Shown piece by piece: positions 55,387 through 63,897 of a stretch of 64,000 nucleotides of DNA. The stretch's first letter is position 1. Each line of letters begins with the position of its first letter. Below the pieces are notes generated by a model that was given only the letters and a program-made list of their open reading frames with translations, was not told the origin of the DNA and searched no databases. Both the position numbers and the translations under genes were made by a program. Source of the stretch: Vampirovibrio sp. (GTDB taxonomy: Bacteria; Cyanobacteriota; Vampirovibrionia; Vampirovibrionales; JAJTHC01); NCBI GenBank assembly GCA_024998755.1, contig JACEUU010000002.1:1-64000 (forward strand), read 5' to 3'.

Positions 55387-55971
55387 ATGATTACGTCTCT
55401 TCCTTATTATCAATCCACCACACCCACTGTTTCTACTCAGTCTGCCGCATTGCGTTCAGGTAAAATTGAATTGTTTGTAGGGTCTACACCCGCCGTTGAA
55501 GCTGTCATGGCTCAGCCTGTGCCGGTAAATCAACCGGTGTTAAGGCTAACGGCCAACACCTACGAAAGCCCTGAAGATTACGGACTGTTTGCCCCTAAAA
55601 AACCCGTTGAAAAAACACTGTTTTCCCATGCTGATGCTGACAATATTGTGCCCAATGGGGTTCAAGGGTCTGAAGCGGGTTATTTGTACCCGTTAAAAAA
55701 AGGGCAAACCTTTGGTATTCGAATTACAGATAAAGACGTTGAAAGATTTCTGAATAGCATTGGGGTTGAACGTTGGCCTGGCTTGGTTGCCAACCCTATT
55801 CGGTTAACAAGAACCTTGGGCGATTATTTAAATGAATCGCTTTATAAAGATGCTGCGAATAAGCCTGTGGGTATTCAAGAAGTAGCCTTGGCTAACACTT
55901 CACCAACCGCTGAAAAATCGCCACGGTCAGTGAATGTGGGTCGTATTAAACCGCTCAATGTAATGGCTTAA
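55387..55971 (+). CDS. unknown protein
   Basis: 194 residues: an extended Thr/Val/Pro-rich N-terminal half and a compact region around LKKGQTFGIRITDKDVERFLNSIGVERWPGLVANPIRLTRTLGDYLNES (about 103-155). No signal peptide, no membrane segment, no known family. Confidence 0.5.
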   Translation: MITSLPYYQSTTPTVSTQSAALRSGKIELFVGSTPAVEAVMAQPVPVNQPVLRLTANTYESPEDYGLFAPKKPVEKTLFSHADADNIVPNGVQGSEAGYLYPLKKGQTFGIRITDKDVERFLNSIGVERWPGLVANPIRLTRTLGDYLNESLYKDAANKPVGIQEVALANTSPTAEKSPRSVNVGRIKPLNVMA

Positions 55972-55980
55972 GTTTAACTA

Positions 55981-56302
55981 CATAACACCTGACAAAAACA
56001 AGATAAACACTGATGTTTTATAGCTTTTGTTAGAATTGTTAGCTTCAAACCATAGGCAGTTGAAGATAGGCTGGTGCAAGCGTAGCGAAGCAGACCAATT
56101 AGGGAGCTTCTAGCTTCCGGTCAAGCCTATTTTCAACGTATACCCAAACCAATTAACCAGTTGTTCCCCTGGGGATTATTAAGGGGGTTACGGGCGAAAG
56201 CTCCCTAACTTTTGCGGGGGGTGTGGGGGGTACTCAAACAGTACCCCCCATGAAGCCCTAGCCCGAAGCGATAACCTTCAACCAAAAAAGGTCAGGTTTT
56301 AG
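55981..56302. repeat. G-rich structured repeat element, copy 1
   Basis: It begins CATAACACCTGAC and ends GGTCAGGTTTTAGG, an imperfect terminal inverted repeat. It includes the stem GTTGAAGATAGGCT / AGCCTATTTTCAAC and the hairpin GGGGGGTACT-CAAAC-AGTACCCCCC (56225-56249, perfect 10 bp). No ORF. Other copies: 57929-58201, 59973-60255, and a degenerate one at 9205-9420. Confidence 0.65.
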
Positions 56303-56397
56303 GTCTTAACTTTCTATTTCTACCCAAGTACTTTCTTTTTGTGTAAAATTGAACTACCTGCTAATTCATTCATTACAATAAGAAAGCTTATTACATC

Positions 56398-57855
56398 ATG
56401 CCTAAACCTAGTAGCACTGCTATTGCAGCCAAAACAGTCGTTGTCATTGGGGCAGGGCCAGGTGGCTATGCCTGTGCTATTCGGCTAGCCCAACAGGGGC
56501 ACACGGTAACTCTCATTGAAAAAGAAAACCTAGGTGGTACTTGCCTTAACTGGGGATGTATTCCTTCTAAAGCGTTTATTCATGTCGGCGAATTTTATCA
56601 TCAACTGCTTTCAGGTGAAAGCGAAGCCTTTGGCGTTTCAGTTAGCCAAGCGACGTTAGATTGGCAAAAAACAGTGGCTTGGAAAGACGCTATTTTAACC
56701 CGTCTTCGAGGTGGTATTCAACACCTACTAACCAAACACAAAGTAACCATCATCAAGGCAACTGCAGTTCTTGAAGCCAATAAAACCATCCAATTAACCC
56801 ATGCAGATGGTAAAACACAAACCCTACAACCACAAGCCATTGTATTAGCGATGGGTTCTAGACCTTCTATTCTGCCTAATTATGCTGATATACTAGACGG
56901 TCAATTTATACTCAATTCCAACCAGTTGATGATGCTACCTAGCCTACCTAAAAGCATGGCTATTTTAGGCGGGGGTATTATTGGGCTTGAATTAGGCTGT
57001 ATGCTAGCCCATTTGGGGGTAGATGTTACCATTATTGAATTTCAGCCTACAGTGCTTACCCATTGGCATACCGAAACGGTTAAGGTGTTTTTACAACAAT
57101 TAAAATCACTCGGTGTTAAGTTACTACTTGAAACGACCATTGAAGGCTTGCCTGTCATCAACCAAGTTGATAATACGGTATCTATTACGGTAAAAGATAA
57201 AAAATCGAATCAAACGACGGGTCTTTCTGTGGAAAAACTATTGTTATGTACCGGTAGAAAGCCTAATATTGAAGGCTTGGCTGAAGCCGGTATTTCGATA
57301 AGCCCTTCGGGCAAAGTGGCGGTTAATCATCAACTGCAAACCACTGTGGCAGGTGTTTATGCCATTGGCGATTTAATTGAAGGCCCTCAACTAGCCCATA
57401 AAGCCACCAAAGAAGGACTATTAGTTGCAGATGTCATTTCAGGTTTCCCTGAACTAAAAGATTGGCGGGCTTTGCCTTCCGTTGTTTACACTGCCCCTGA
57501 ATTAGCCCAAGTGGGGCTCAATGAAACCCAAGCGAAAGTGGCAGGCTATGGTCAAGCAACAACCATCTTGTTTCCATTAGGTGCATTGGGGCGTTCTCAT
57601 ACGCTTTCCAGTAGTGCTTCGCCCAAAGGGCATTTTATTTTAGTGGTAGACGCCGTTACCGATGTGGTTTTGGGCGGAGAAGTGGTTGCACTCAATGCCG
57701 GTGAACTAATAGCAGAAATAGCGTTGGCGGTAGAATGTGGGCTAACAGCGACGGATTTAGCCTTAACCGTTCACGCCCACCCAACCCTTTCAGAAGGCTG
57801 GATGGAAGTGGCAGAAGCGGTACATAAACAGGCCGTTCATCTTTTTCAAGGGTAG
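56398..57855 (+). CDS. lpdA: dihydrolipoamide dehydrogenase
   Basis: FAD-dependent E3 component of 2-oxoacid dehydrogenase complexes or the glycine cleavage system. FAD-binding GAGPGGYACAIR (18-29), redox-active disulfide GGTCLNWGCIPSK (Cys49/Cys54), NAD-binding GGGIIGLELGCMLAHLG, GRKPNIEG and AIGDLIEGPQLAH, and the C-terminal HAHPTLSEG with the catalytic His (about 461). 485 residues. No E1/E2 genes nearby. Confidence 0.94.
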   Translation: MPKPSSTAIAAKTVVVIGAGPGGYACAIRLAQQGHTVTLIEKENLGGTCLNWGCIPSKAFIHVGEFYHQLLSGESEAFGVSVSQATLDWQKTVAWKDAILTRLRGGIQHLLTKHKVTIIKATAVLEANKTIQLTHADGKTQTLQPQAIVLAMGSRPSILPNYADILDGQFILNSNQLMMLPSLPKSMAILGGGIIGLELGCMLAHLGVDVTIIEFQPTVLTHWHTETVKVFLQQLKSLGVKLLLETTIEGLPVINQVDNTVSITVKDKKSNQTTGLSVEKLLLCTGRKPNIEGLAEAGISISPSGKVAVNHQLQTTVAGVYAIGDLIEGPQLAHKATKEGLLVADVISGFPELKDWRALPSVVYTAPELAQVGLNETQAKVAGYGQATTILFPLGALGRSHTLSSSASPKGHFILVVDAVTDVVLGGEVVALNAGELIAEIALAVECGLTATDLALTVHAHPTLSEGWMEVAEAVHKQAVHLFQG

Positions 57856-57928
57856 TAGAGCTTAAATAATTGCTTCGGTCTGAAATAAAATATAAACGTT
57901 TATAATTGATAGTTTTTACAGAGATTTA

Positions 57929-58201
57929 TAGCTTCAAATCATGGGCAGTTGAAGATAGGCTGGTGCGAGCGTAGCGAAGCAGAGCATTTAGGGAGCCTCT
58001 TTTGCTTCCGCTCAAGCCTATTTTCAACGTACACGAAAGCCAATTAACCAGTTGTTCCCCTGGGGATTACAAAGGGGGTGGCGAGCAGCCCCTTTGTTTT
58101 GCGGGGGGTGTGGGGGGTGCTCAAACAGTACCCCCCATGAAGCCCTAGCCCGAAGCGATTAACCCGTCCGCATTTTGAAAAATAAAAAAGGTCAGGTGTT
58201 A
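57929..58201. repeat. G-rich structured repeat element, copy 2
   Basis: Same order of stems as copy 1. Here the middle stem is ACAAAGGGG / CCCCTTTGT and the last hairpin GGGGGGTGCT-CAAAC-AGTACCCCCC (58112-58136) has a G.U in place of A-U. It lacks the left terminal repeat. Confidence 0.65.
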
Positions 58202-58362
58202 TAGCAATTCAAAGTTAGAATAGCGTATAGCTTTCTCTATGTAGGGGTGCGATTTATCGCATCCGTTTAGGGCTTGTGGGACGGACTGATGCAACGCATA
58301 GACCGCTAGGGCTAATAAATCACGCCCCTACAAAAACACGCCATTTAATCTTTGAATTGGTA
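58202..58362. mobile_element. 161-bp MITE with IS630-type termini, copy 1
   Basis: Starts TAGCAATTCAAAGTTAGAATAGCG (one base off TACC) and ends CTTTGAATTGGTA. The interior has GTAGGGGTGCGATTTATCGCA and a CTAATAAATCACGCCCCTAC block. Confidence 0.75.
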
Positions 58363-58538
58363 TTAGACACCTTCTTCCAAGAGAACAACCTCATTCTTAA
58401 AGAAGGCAACTTGGTAGATGCCACCTTTATTAAAGCCAATAGCAAACAGAGAAAAAAGCCTGAAGACCAGAGCGACCCTGATGCCACTTATGGCTACAAA
58501 GGCTTTGGTTACAGTGCCACGGTTAATGTGGATGCTAA
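58363..58538 (+). pseudogene. IS5-type transposase internal fragment
   Basis: About 58 codons, LDTFFQENNLILKEGNLVDATFIKA..DPDATYGYKGFGYSATVNVD, from the middle of an IS5/IS1182-like transposase (the region around the first catalytic Asp in VDAT). It has no start and no end and is enclosed by two 161-bp repeats. Confidence 0.75.
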
Positions 58539-58699
58539 TACCAATTCAAAGTTAGAATAGCGTATAGCTTTCTCTATGTAGGGGTGCGATTTATCGCATC
58601 CGTTTAGGGCTTGTGGGACGGACTGATGCAACGCATAGACCGCTAGGGCTAATAAATCACGCCCCTACAAAAACACGCCATTTAATCTTTGAATTGGTA
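58539..58699. mobile_element. 161-bp MITE with IS630-type termini, copy 2
   Basis: TACCAATTCAAAG to CTTTGAATTGGTA (perfect 13-bp ends); otherwise identical in layout to copy 1. Confidence 0.8.
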
Positions 58700-58743
58700 T
58701 GATTTGTTGGCTTCCACGTTAGAAAGAGGCTTGAGCGGAAGGC

Positions 58744-58885
58744 TATAGCTGTTCCAAAAGTTATTGAGCCATTTTAAAGGCTTGGTCAATGGCTTCATCT
58801 AAAGATAAGGTATCGGTTAGTAACCGACGAATTCTCGCCTTCAACGCCGACCAAAATCGCTCAATCGGATTCAAATCAGGACTGT
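58744..58885 (-). mobile_element. truncated end of a 933-bp IS630 copy
   Basis: The first 142 bp of the 10556-11488 type element (terminal repeat plus the end of orfB), broken at GGACTGT where the second IS630-type element begins. Confidence 0.85.
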
Positions 58886-58901
58886 CATACCAATTCCAAG
58901 T

Positions 58902-59492
58902 TTAAATAGCGTGTTGAATATAGGGGAAATAGGCGAACGATTTCACCCACGCTGTATTAGCCTCTACCCAGCGTAAAGCCTTCACTAAATGAGCTTCCAC
59001 TGCATCCAACGTCTCAAAATAAGCATTGCCAAAAAACCGAGTCCGAATACCCTTCCACAACTGCTCCACAGGGTTCAACTGCGGACTATACGGCGGTAAA
59101 CAAACCAACCGAATGTTAGCAGGAACAACCAGCCCCCCACTTCTATGCCAACCTGCACCATCCAAAACAAGCACAATCTCATCTGCAGGGTAACGCTCAC
59201 TTAATTCACGTAAGAATACGTTCATCCAATCCGTATCCGCATACGGAAGAATCAACGAAACACTCTCTCCCGTCTTGGGTTCCATGGTACTATACGCATA
59301 GAGGTATTGCCGTATATGTTGAGCTTCCACTACTGAACGTTCACCCTTGGGTAACCATACTTTACGAACTTGGCAAATTTTGCCAAACCTCGCCTCATCC
59401 TGAAAAAATAGCCGAACTGGCTTTTTTACTGTTTTTGTAACAGAGTTAACGAAGTCAGGAAGTTTTTTTGAAGAGGGTTTGAGCCTCATCAT
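58902..59492 (-). CDS. IS630-type transposase orfB (DDE domain)
   Basis: 196 residues. Catalytic residues in FFQDEARFG, LVLDGAGWH and LPPYSPQLNPVEQLWKG. The frame opens with ATG ATG at 59492, and can also be reached from orfA by a +1 slip on A7 (59469-59463), giving one 320-residue-class protein. Confidence 0.85.
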   Translation of the reverse strand: MMRLKPSSKKLPDFVNSVTKTVKKPVRLFFQDEARFGKICQVRKVWLPKGERSVVEAQHIRQYLYAYSTMEPKTGESVSLILPYADTDWMNVFLRELSERYPADEIVLVLDGAGWHRSGGLVVPANIRLVCLPPYSPQLNPVEQLWKGIRTRFFGNAYFETLDAVEAHLVKALRWVEANTAWVKSFAYFPYIQHAI

Positions 59493-59904
59493 TATGGTTG
59501 GGATGCACTGGGCGAGGTACTTTTGCCTTCCAATCGTGGCGATTGAGCAGGTTGTAAACAGTTTGAAAGATGACGGGTCTGCCCACCAGTGCGTTGAGTG
59601 CCTGGTGTAAATCGTAGATACCGACCTTACCTTTGTGGCGTTGTAGTAGGTCTATTTCGGCTTGTTTACTGGGTAGTAGGCTATTGCGTACAATCCCTTT
59701 TTTAGGATAGAGACTGTAAAGTCCGTGTTGTTGAACTTGGGCTTGAATGCGTTGGACGTGTCGAAAGCCGAAACCCGTATGTTGGGCTATTTCGGCTTGT
59801 GTTTTACCGTCGATTATTTTGAGTTTAATGCAGAGGAATCGGCGATAGGTTTTCTTGTCGGTGAAGGTTTTTTCAAAGGCGAGTACGTCTTCTTGGGTGA
59901 TCAT
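59455..59904 (-). CDS. IS630-type transposase orfA (helix-turn-helix part)
   Basis: 149 residues: KTYRRFLCIKLKIIDGKTQAEIAQHTGFGFRHVQRIQAQVQQHG is a helix-turn-helix, followed by a winged region with KGKVGIYDLHQALNALVGRPVIFQTVYNLLNRHDW. Ends two codons after the A7 tract. Confidence 0.85.
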   Translation of the reverse strand: MITQEDVLAFEKTFTDKKTYRRFLCIKLKIIDGKTQAEIAQHTGFGFRHVQRIQAQVQQHGLYSLYPKKGIVRNSLLPSKQAEIDLLQRHKGKVGIYDLHQALNALVGRPVIFQTVYNLLNRHDWKAKVPRPVHPNHNDEAQTLFKKTS

Positions 59905-59972
59905 GATCAGAATCTTTCAAACAAACAATAATACCCCTCTATTATACGCTATTTAAACTTGGAATTGGTATT

Positions 59973-60255
59973 ATAGCTTCAAACGCTTCAAACCATAGGC
60001 AGTTGGAGATAGGCTGGTGCGAGCGTAGCGAAGCAGAGCATTTAGGGAGCCTCTTTTGCTTCCGCTCAAGCCTATTTTCAACGTACACGAAAGCCAATTA
60101 ACCAGTTGTTCCCCTGGGGATTACAAAGGGGGTGGCGAGCAGCCCCTTTGTTTTGCGGGGGGTGTGGGGGGTGCTCAAACAGTACCCCCCATGAAGCCCT
60201 AGCCCGAAGCGATTAACCCGTCCGCATTTTGAAAAATAAAAAAGGTCAGGTGTTA
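59973..60255. repeat. G-rich structured repeat element, copy 3
   Basis: Near-identical to copy 2 from AGATAGGCTGG onward; the left stem reads GTTGGAGATAGGCT, pairing through an extra G.U. Final hairpin at 60166-60190. Confidence 0.65.
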
Positions 60256-60416
60256 TAGCAATTCAAAGTTAGAATAGCGTATAGCTTTCTCTATGTAGGG
60301 GTGCGATTTATCGCATCCGTTTAGGGCTTGTGGGACGGACTGATGCAACGCATAGACCGCTAGGGCTAATAAATCACGCCCCTACAAAAACACGCCATTT
60401 AATCTTTGAATTGGTA
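60256..60416. mobile_element. 161-bp MITE with IS630-type termini, copy 3
   Basis: Its left flank equals that of copy 1 and its right flank that of copy 2, so it is the single-copy form of the 58202-58699 arrangement. Confidence 0.8.
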
Positions 60417-60477
60417 TGATTTGTTGGCTTCCACGTTAGAAAGAGGCTTGAGCGGAAGGCTATAGCTGTTCCAAAAG

Positions 60478-61024
60478 TTATTGAGCCATTTTAAAGGCTT
60501 GGTCAATGGCTTCATCTAAAGATAAGGTATCGGTTAGTAACCGACGAATTCTCGCCTTCAACGCCGACCAAAATCGCTCAATCGGATTCAAATCAGGACT
60601 GTAAGGCGGTAAAAACAACAACCGACAACCCGCAGATTCAATCAGCTGTTGAATCTCCCAAGATTTATGAAAACTCGCATTATCCCCAATGACCGTCATC
60701 CCCGCCGTTAAACTCGGTAACAACTCATGTTCAACCCACGTCAAAATAACCTCGGTATTACAATAGCCCTTAAAACACCACGGGGCTAATGGCTTTCCAC
60801 CCTGTAACCCTGCTATAATAGAGGTACGTTCGGTGCGTTGACCACTAATTTCCTCCTGCACCCGTTCACCTTTAGGGGAACGACCATACAAGCGTTCAAC
60901 GCTTCTACGGTCAACCCCACATTCATCCACAAACACAAGACTGGCGGGCGTTAGCGGTTCTATCTCCTGCTTATAAACTGTGCGTTTGGCTTCACTTCGT
61001 TCTCGGTAGAGCGTGCTTTTTTTT
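60478..61024 (-). CDS. IS630 transposase orfB (DDE domain), copy C
   Basis: Protein sequence identical to copy A orfB; entered at the A8 tract 61024-61017. Confidence 0.8.
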
Positions 61025-61324
61025 ACGGCTAATGCCGAGTTTAATGAGGTTGTAGGAGATGGTGGATTTTTTAGAACCGAGCAAGAGAGCCAATTCGTCC
61101 AAATAGGCACTGGGGTTGGCTTTTTGTATGGCGAGTAGTTGGTTTCTGTCGATGCTTGTTGCGGTGGTTGCCCCTGGTTTTTTGGGGATGAGACAGGTTC
61201 GTTTGACCCATCGTTTGACGGTGGCGAGACTGACTTTGAATCGGATGACGGTGGCTTGTTGTGTTTCTTTTTCTTGATTGATGCAATCAACGACTCGTTG
61301 TCTTAAATCGACGCTATATGCCAT
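60992..61324 (-). CDS. IS630 transposase orfA, copy C
   Basis: 110 residues, identical to copies A and B; ATG 61324. Confidence 0.85.
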   Translation of the reverse strand: MAYSVDLRQRVVDCINQEKETQQATVIRFKVSLATVKRWVKRTCLIPKKPGATTATSIDRNQLLAIQKANPSAYLDELALLLGSKKSTISYNLIKLGISRKKKHALPRTK

Positions 61325-61393
61325 AGATGAATCCTCCTTTTTCGTGAACGTTATCCTCCTTATTATAGCTCAATAATTATTGGAACAGCTATA

Positions 61394-61767
61394 GCAGGAA
61401 CAACCAGCCCCCCACTTCTATGCCAACCTGCACCATCCAAAACAAGCACAATCTCATCTGCAGGGTAACGCTCACTTAATTCACGTAAGAATACGTTCAT
61501 CCAATCCGTATCCGCATACGGAAGAATCAACGAAACACTCTCTCCCGTCTTGGGTTCCATGGTACTATACGCATAGAGGTATTGCCGTATATGTTGAGCT
61601 TCCACTACTGAACGTTCACCCTTGGGTAACCATACTTTACGAACTTGGCAAATTTTGCCAAACCTCGCCTCATCCTGAAAAAATAGCCGAACTGGCTTTT
61701 TTACTGTTTTTGTAACAGAGTTAACGAAGTCAGGAAGTTTTTTTGAAGAGGGTTTGAGCCTCATCAT
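61394..61767 (-). pseudogene. truncated IS630-type orfB
   Basis: Identical to the first 127 residues of the complete orfB up to SGGLVVPA, then runs into copy C. It lacks PPYSPQLNPVEQLW with the catalytic Glu. Confidence 0.85.
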
Positions 61768-62179
61768 TATGGTTGGGATGCACTGGGCGAGGTACTTTTG
61801 CCTTCCAATCGTGGCGATTGAGCAGGTTGTAAACAGTTTGAAAGATGACGGGTCTGCCCACCAGTGCGTTGAGTGCCTGGTGTAAATCGTAGATACCGAC
61901 CTTACCTTTGTGGCGTTGTAGTAGGTCTATTTCGGCTTGTTTACTGGGTAGTAGGCTATTGCGTACAATCCCTTTTTTAGGATAGAGACTGTAAAGTCCG
62001 TGTTGTTGAACTTGGGCTTGAATGCGTTGGACGTGTCGAAAGCCGAAACCCGTATGTTGGGCTATTTCGGCTTGTGTTTTACCGTCGATTATTTTGAGTT
62101 TAATGCAGAGGAATCGGCGATAGGTTTTCTTGTCGGTGAAGGTTTTTTCAAAGGCGAGTACGTCTTCTTGGGTAATCAT
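61730..62179 (-). CDS. IS630-type orfA of the truncated copy
   Basis: 149 residues, identical in protein sequence to the orfA at 59455-59904; probably expressed without a functional partner. Confidence 0.8.
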   Translation of the reverse strand: MITQEDVLAFEKTFTDKKTYRRFLCIKLKIIDGKTQAEIAQHTGFGFRHVQRIQAQVQQHGLYSLYPKKGIVRNSLLPSKQAEIDLLQRHKGKVGIYDLHQALNALVGRPVIFQTVYNLLNRHDWKAKVPRPVHPNHNDEAQTLFKKTS

Positions 62180-62266
62180 GATCAGAATCTTTCAAACAAA
62201 CAATAATACCCCTCTATTATACGCTATTTAAACTTGGAATTGGTATTAAAGTAATTATATCGTATT

Positions 62267-63472
62267 TTACAAACTGGCTTGGGCATGAAACCGTCCATGA
62301 TGATGCTTCGAATGATGCGTAGAAGCCGTAGCATGGCTTCCTCCTTCAACTAAAGTGCCTTGCGAACGATTAACCGACGTTTTAGCCCCTATTGTTGGGT
62401 TGGCTACAATTGTTGCTGTAACTGGTTTAAGAGGCGAAACAATGGGTTTTTTAGTTATGGTGGAGGCTCCTAAAACCGTTGCTAACGTTGCAACTTCACT
62501 CAGCCGTACTTGTTCCACATAAGAAGGTTGTTGGGTAGCCACGGCTTTCGTTGTGTTTGGTTTTTCTGTTGTGGGAGGCGTCGTTGTCGCTTCCGTAATA
62601 CCCAAGAAAGTGGTATTAACCAGCAACGGACGCATAATGCCATAAGAAAGTAAATTAGAAATCATTACAAAGGCTAAAGAAAGCCCCGTTTTGTTATGGC
62701 CTTCATTAAGTGTGTTCCACGACCACTGCAACCCATCCGCGGTTTTATGTAAGCTTTTACCCACGGCTTGGTTTAGCCCTTTCCACCCTTCCGTTTTGGC
62801 TAGCCATTGTTCTGCCTGGTTGCGTACAACGTGGTTCTTTTTGCCCGCCAATGCAATGCCATCTACCAACGCAAAACTAGCTACAGCCTGCACACAATGA
62901 ATAGCAGCTCCAACAACTTGCCGAGCAATTTCTTGGTTATTAAGCAGTTTTTCTTCTTTGGGAGTGATTTTTTTAGCTTTTTTTAGCTCTTTGTTAATCC
63001 AAATCGTCGTCATAATGGTAACGATAGTAGACGGTACATATTGCATAACAACGAAGGCTTGTAGCCATTTGTTTACTTCGGTTTTACCCCCCGTAATAGC
63101 ATCTTTTATCTGCTGTTTTAAACTATCCACATAGGTATTGTTTTGAGTTAAGGGTCCGCCCACTTTTTGTTGTACGGTTTGCCAGATAGCATCTGCCGTT
63201 TGATGACTTTCTTGTTTTACACTGTTAAGTAAACTAATTAATTGGTCATCTGTCAAAGTGTGGTTAGGATGATTAACCAATAGCCATTCTTTAACTAGGT
63301 TAAGAATTTTCTTCGGGTTTTCTTCGGATTGTTCCAAGGCTTTTTTTAAGGGCGAATCTTCCGTTTTAGATGATTTTCCTGAACGCATACTAGCACCAGT
63401 AATAGAGGGTAAGCCCTGTTGATAGACCGATTTTCGGCTATTACTGTAGGGTGTTATCAATTGCATCATCAT
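62267..63472 (-). CDS. unknown membrane protein under a TPP riboswitch
   Basis: 401 residues from the ATG ATG ATG run at 63472, 11 bases after a GGAGG site that belongs to the riboswitch 3' end. A helical, charged N-terminal region (1-135) is followed by three clear membrane segments (about 137-159, 186-209, 262-290) and a Thr/Pro/Val-rich tail ending in a His-rich stretch (THHSKHHHGRFH). It matches none of the thiamine transporters or enzymes I know. The riboswitch implies control by thiamine pyrophosphate, so a role in thiamine uptake or use is possible but unproven. IS debris begins 22 bp after its stop, so any downstream operon partner may have been lost. Confidence 0.6.
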   Translation of the reverse strand: MMMQLITPYSNSRKSVYQQGLPSITGASMRSGKSSKTEDSPLKKALEQSEENPKKILNLVKEWLLVNHPNHTLTDDQLISLLNSVKQESHQTADAIWQTVQQKVGGPLTQNNTYVDSLKQQIKDAITGGKTEVNKWLQAFVVMQYVPSTIVTIMTTIWINKELKKAKKITPKEEKLLNNQEIARQVVGAAIHCVQAVASFALVDGIALAGKKNHVVRNQAEQWLAKTEGWKGLNQAVGKSLHKTADGLQWSWNTLNEGHNKTGLSLAFVMISNLLSYGIMRPLLVNTTFLGITEATTTPPTTEKPNTTKAVATQQPSYVEQVRLSEVATLATVLGASTITKKPIVSPLKPVTATIVANPTIGAKTSVNRSQGTLVEGGSHATASTHHSKHHHGRFHAQASL

Positions 63473-63479
63473 AAGAAGG

Positions 63480-63612
63480 TTTTCCTCCGCTGGCATTACC
63501 CAGATCAGGTAGTAAGGGTCCGTTACACCGTTGTTTCAGTAACGCTCTCAGCCGACTGTCAGCAGAAAAACTATCAAAGTTTTCTGTCGGGCGTCAGCTC
63601 CCCATGGGGTTG
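63480..63612 (-). promoter_or_regulatory. TPP (thi-box) riboswitch
   Basis: On the minus strand: GGGGAGC, a long P3 stem (GCTGAC..GTCGGC), CTGAGAG (63545-63551 region), ACCC, then CTGATCTGGGTAATGCCAGCG (split here as CTGATCTGGG and TAATGCCAGCG, 63508-63488) and GGAGG. These are the invariant pyrimidine- and pyrophosphate-binding parts of the thiamine pyrophosphate aptamer. P1 is not obvious. The 3' GGAGG is the ribosome-binding site of the next gene, so control is probably at translation initiation. Confidence 0.92.
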
Positions 63613-63897
63613 TAAGTATCTATGTACCTAAAACCTTGTAAATAAAAAATAGAATCAAGAGAAATCCATAACCTATTCTATTAAAGGTAAAATACGGTCT
63701 ACTATATATAGTATTTCTCATAGAATAAAAAATGAATGAGTTGATTGAATTTTATTATTGCAATTAAATTGCATTTGTATTATTGTTACTAAGGTTAGCT
63801 TTTTCATCTTTAAGCACACTTCTATCTGTTAATGGTTTTATCAAGGTAGATAGTTTTTCTTTTTCTCTCTTCTCACATTATTGGTTTTTTACATTGA
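63613..63897. other. AT-rich divergent intergenic region
   Basis: It holds a TACTATATATAGTA palindrome (about 63699-63712) that could overlap the promoter of the riboswitch transcript. No gene. Confidence 0.3.

Larger units (their letters stand above)
58888..59970 (-). mobile_element. complete element of the second IS630-type family (1083 bp)
   Basis: Terminal repeats TACCAATTCCAAGTTTAAATAGCG at both ends (perfect over about 24 bp). It carries orfA and orfB overlapping at an A7 tract. It sits in the broken 933-bp element. Confidence 0.9.
60461..61393 (-). mobile_element. IS630-family element, copy C (933 bp)
   Basis: Same termini, orientation and length as copy A. The left flank matches that of the truncated copy at 58744, while the right flank is the interior of a second-family element, so the flanks come from two different insertion sites. 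Confidence 0.9.
61394..62245 (-). mobile_element. second IS630-type family, copy truncated by copy C
   Basis: Matches 59119-59970 of the complete element; the missing 231 bp contain the terminal repeat and the DDE Glu region. The junction is at a TA (59117-59118 equivalent). Confidence 0.85.
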
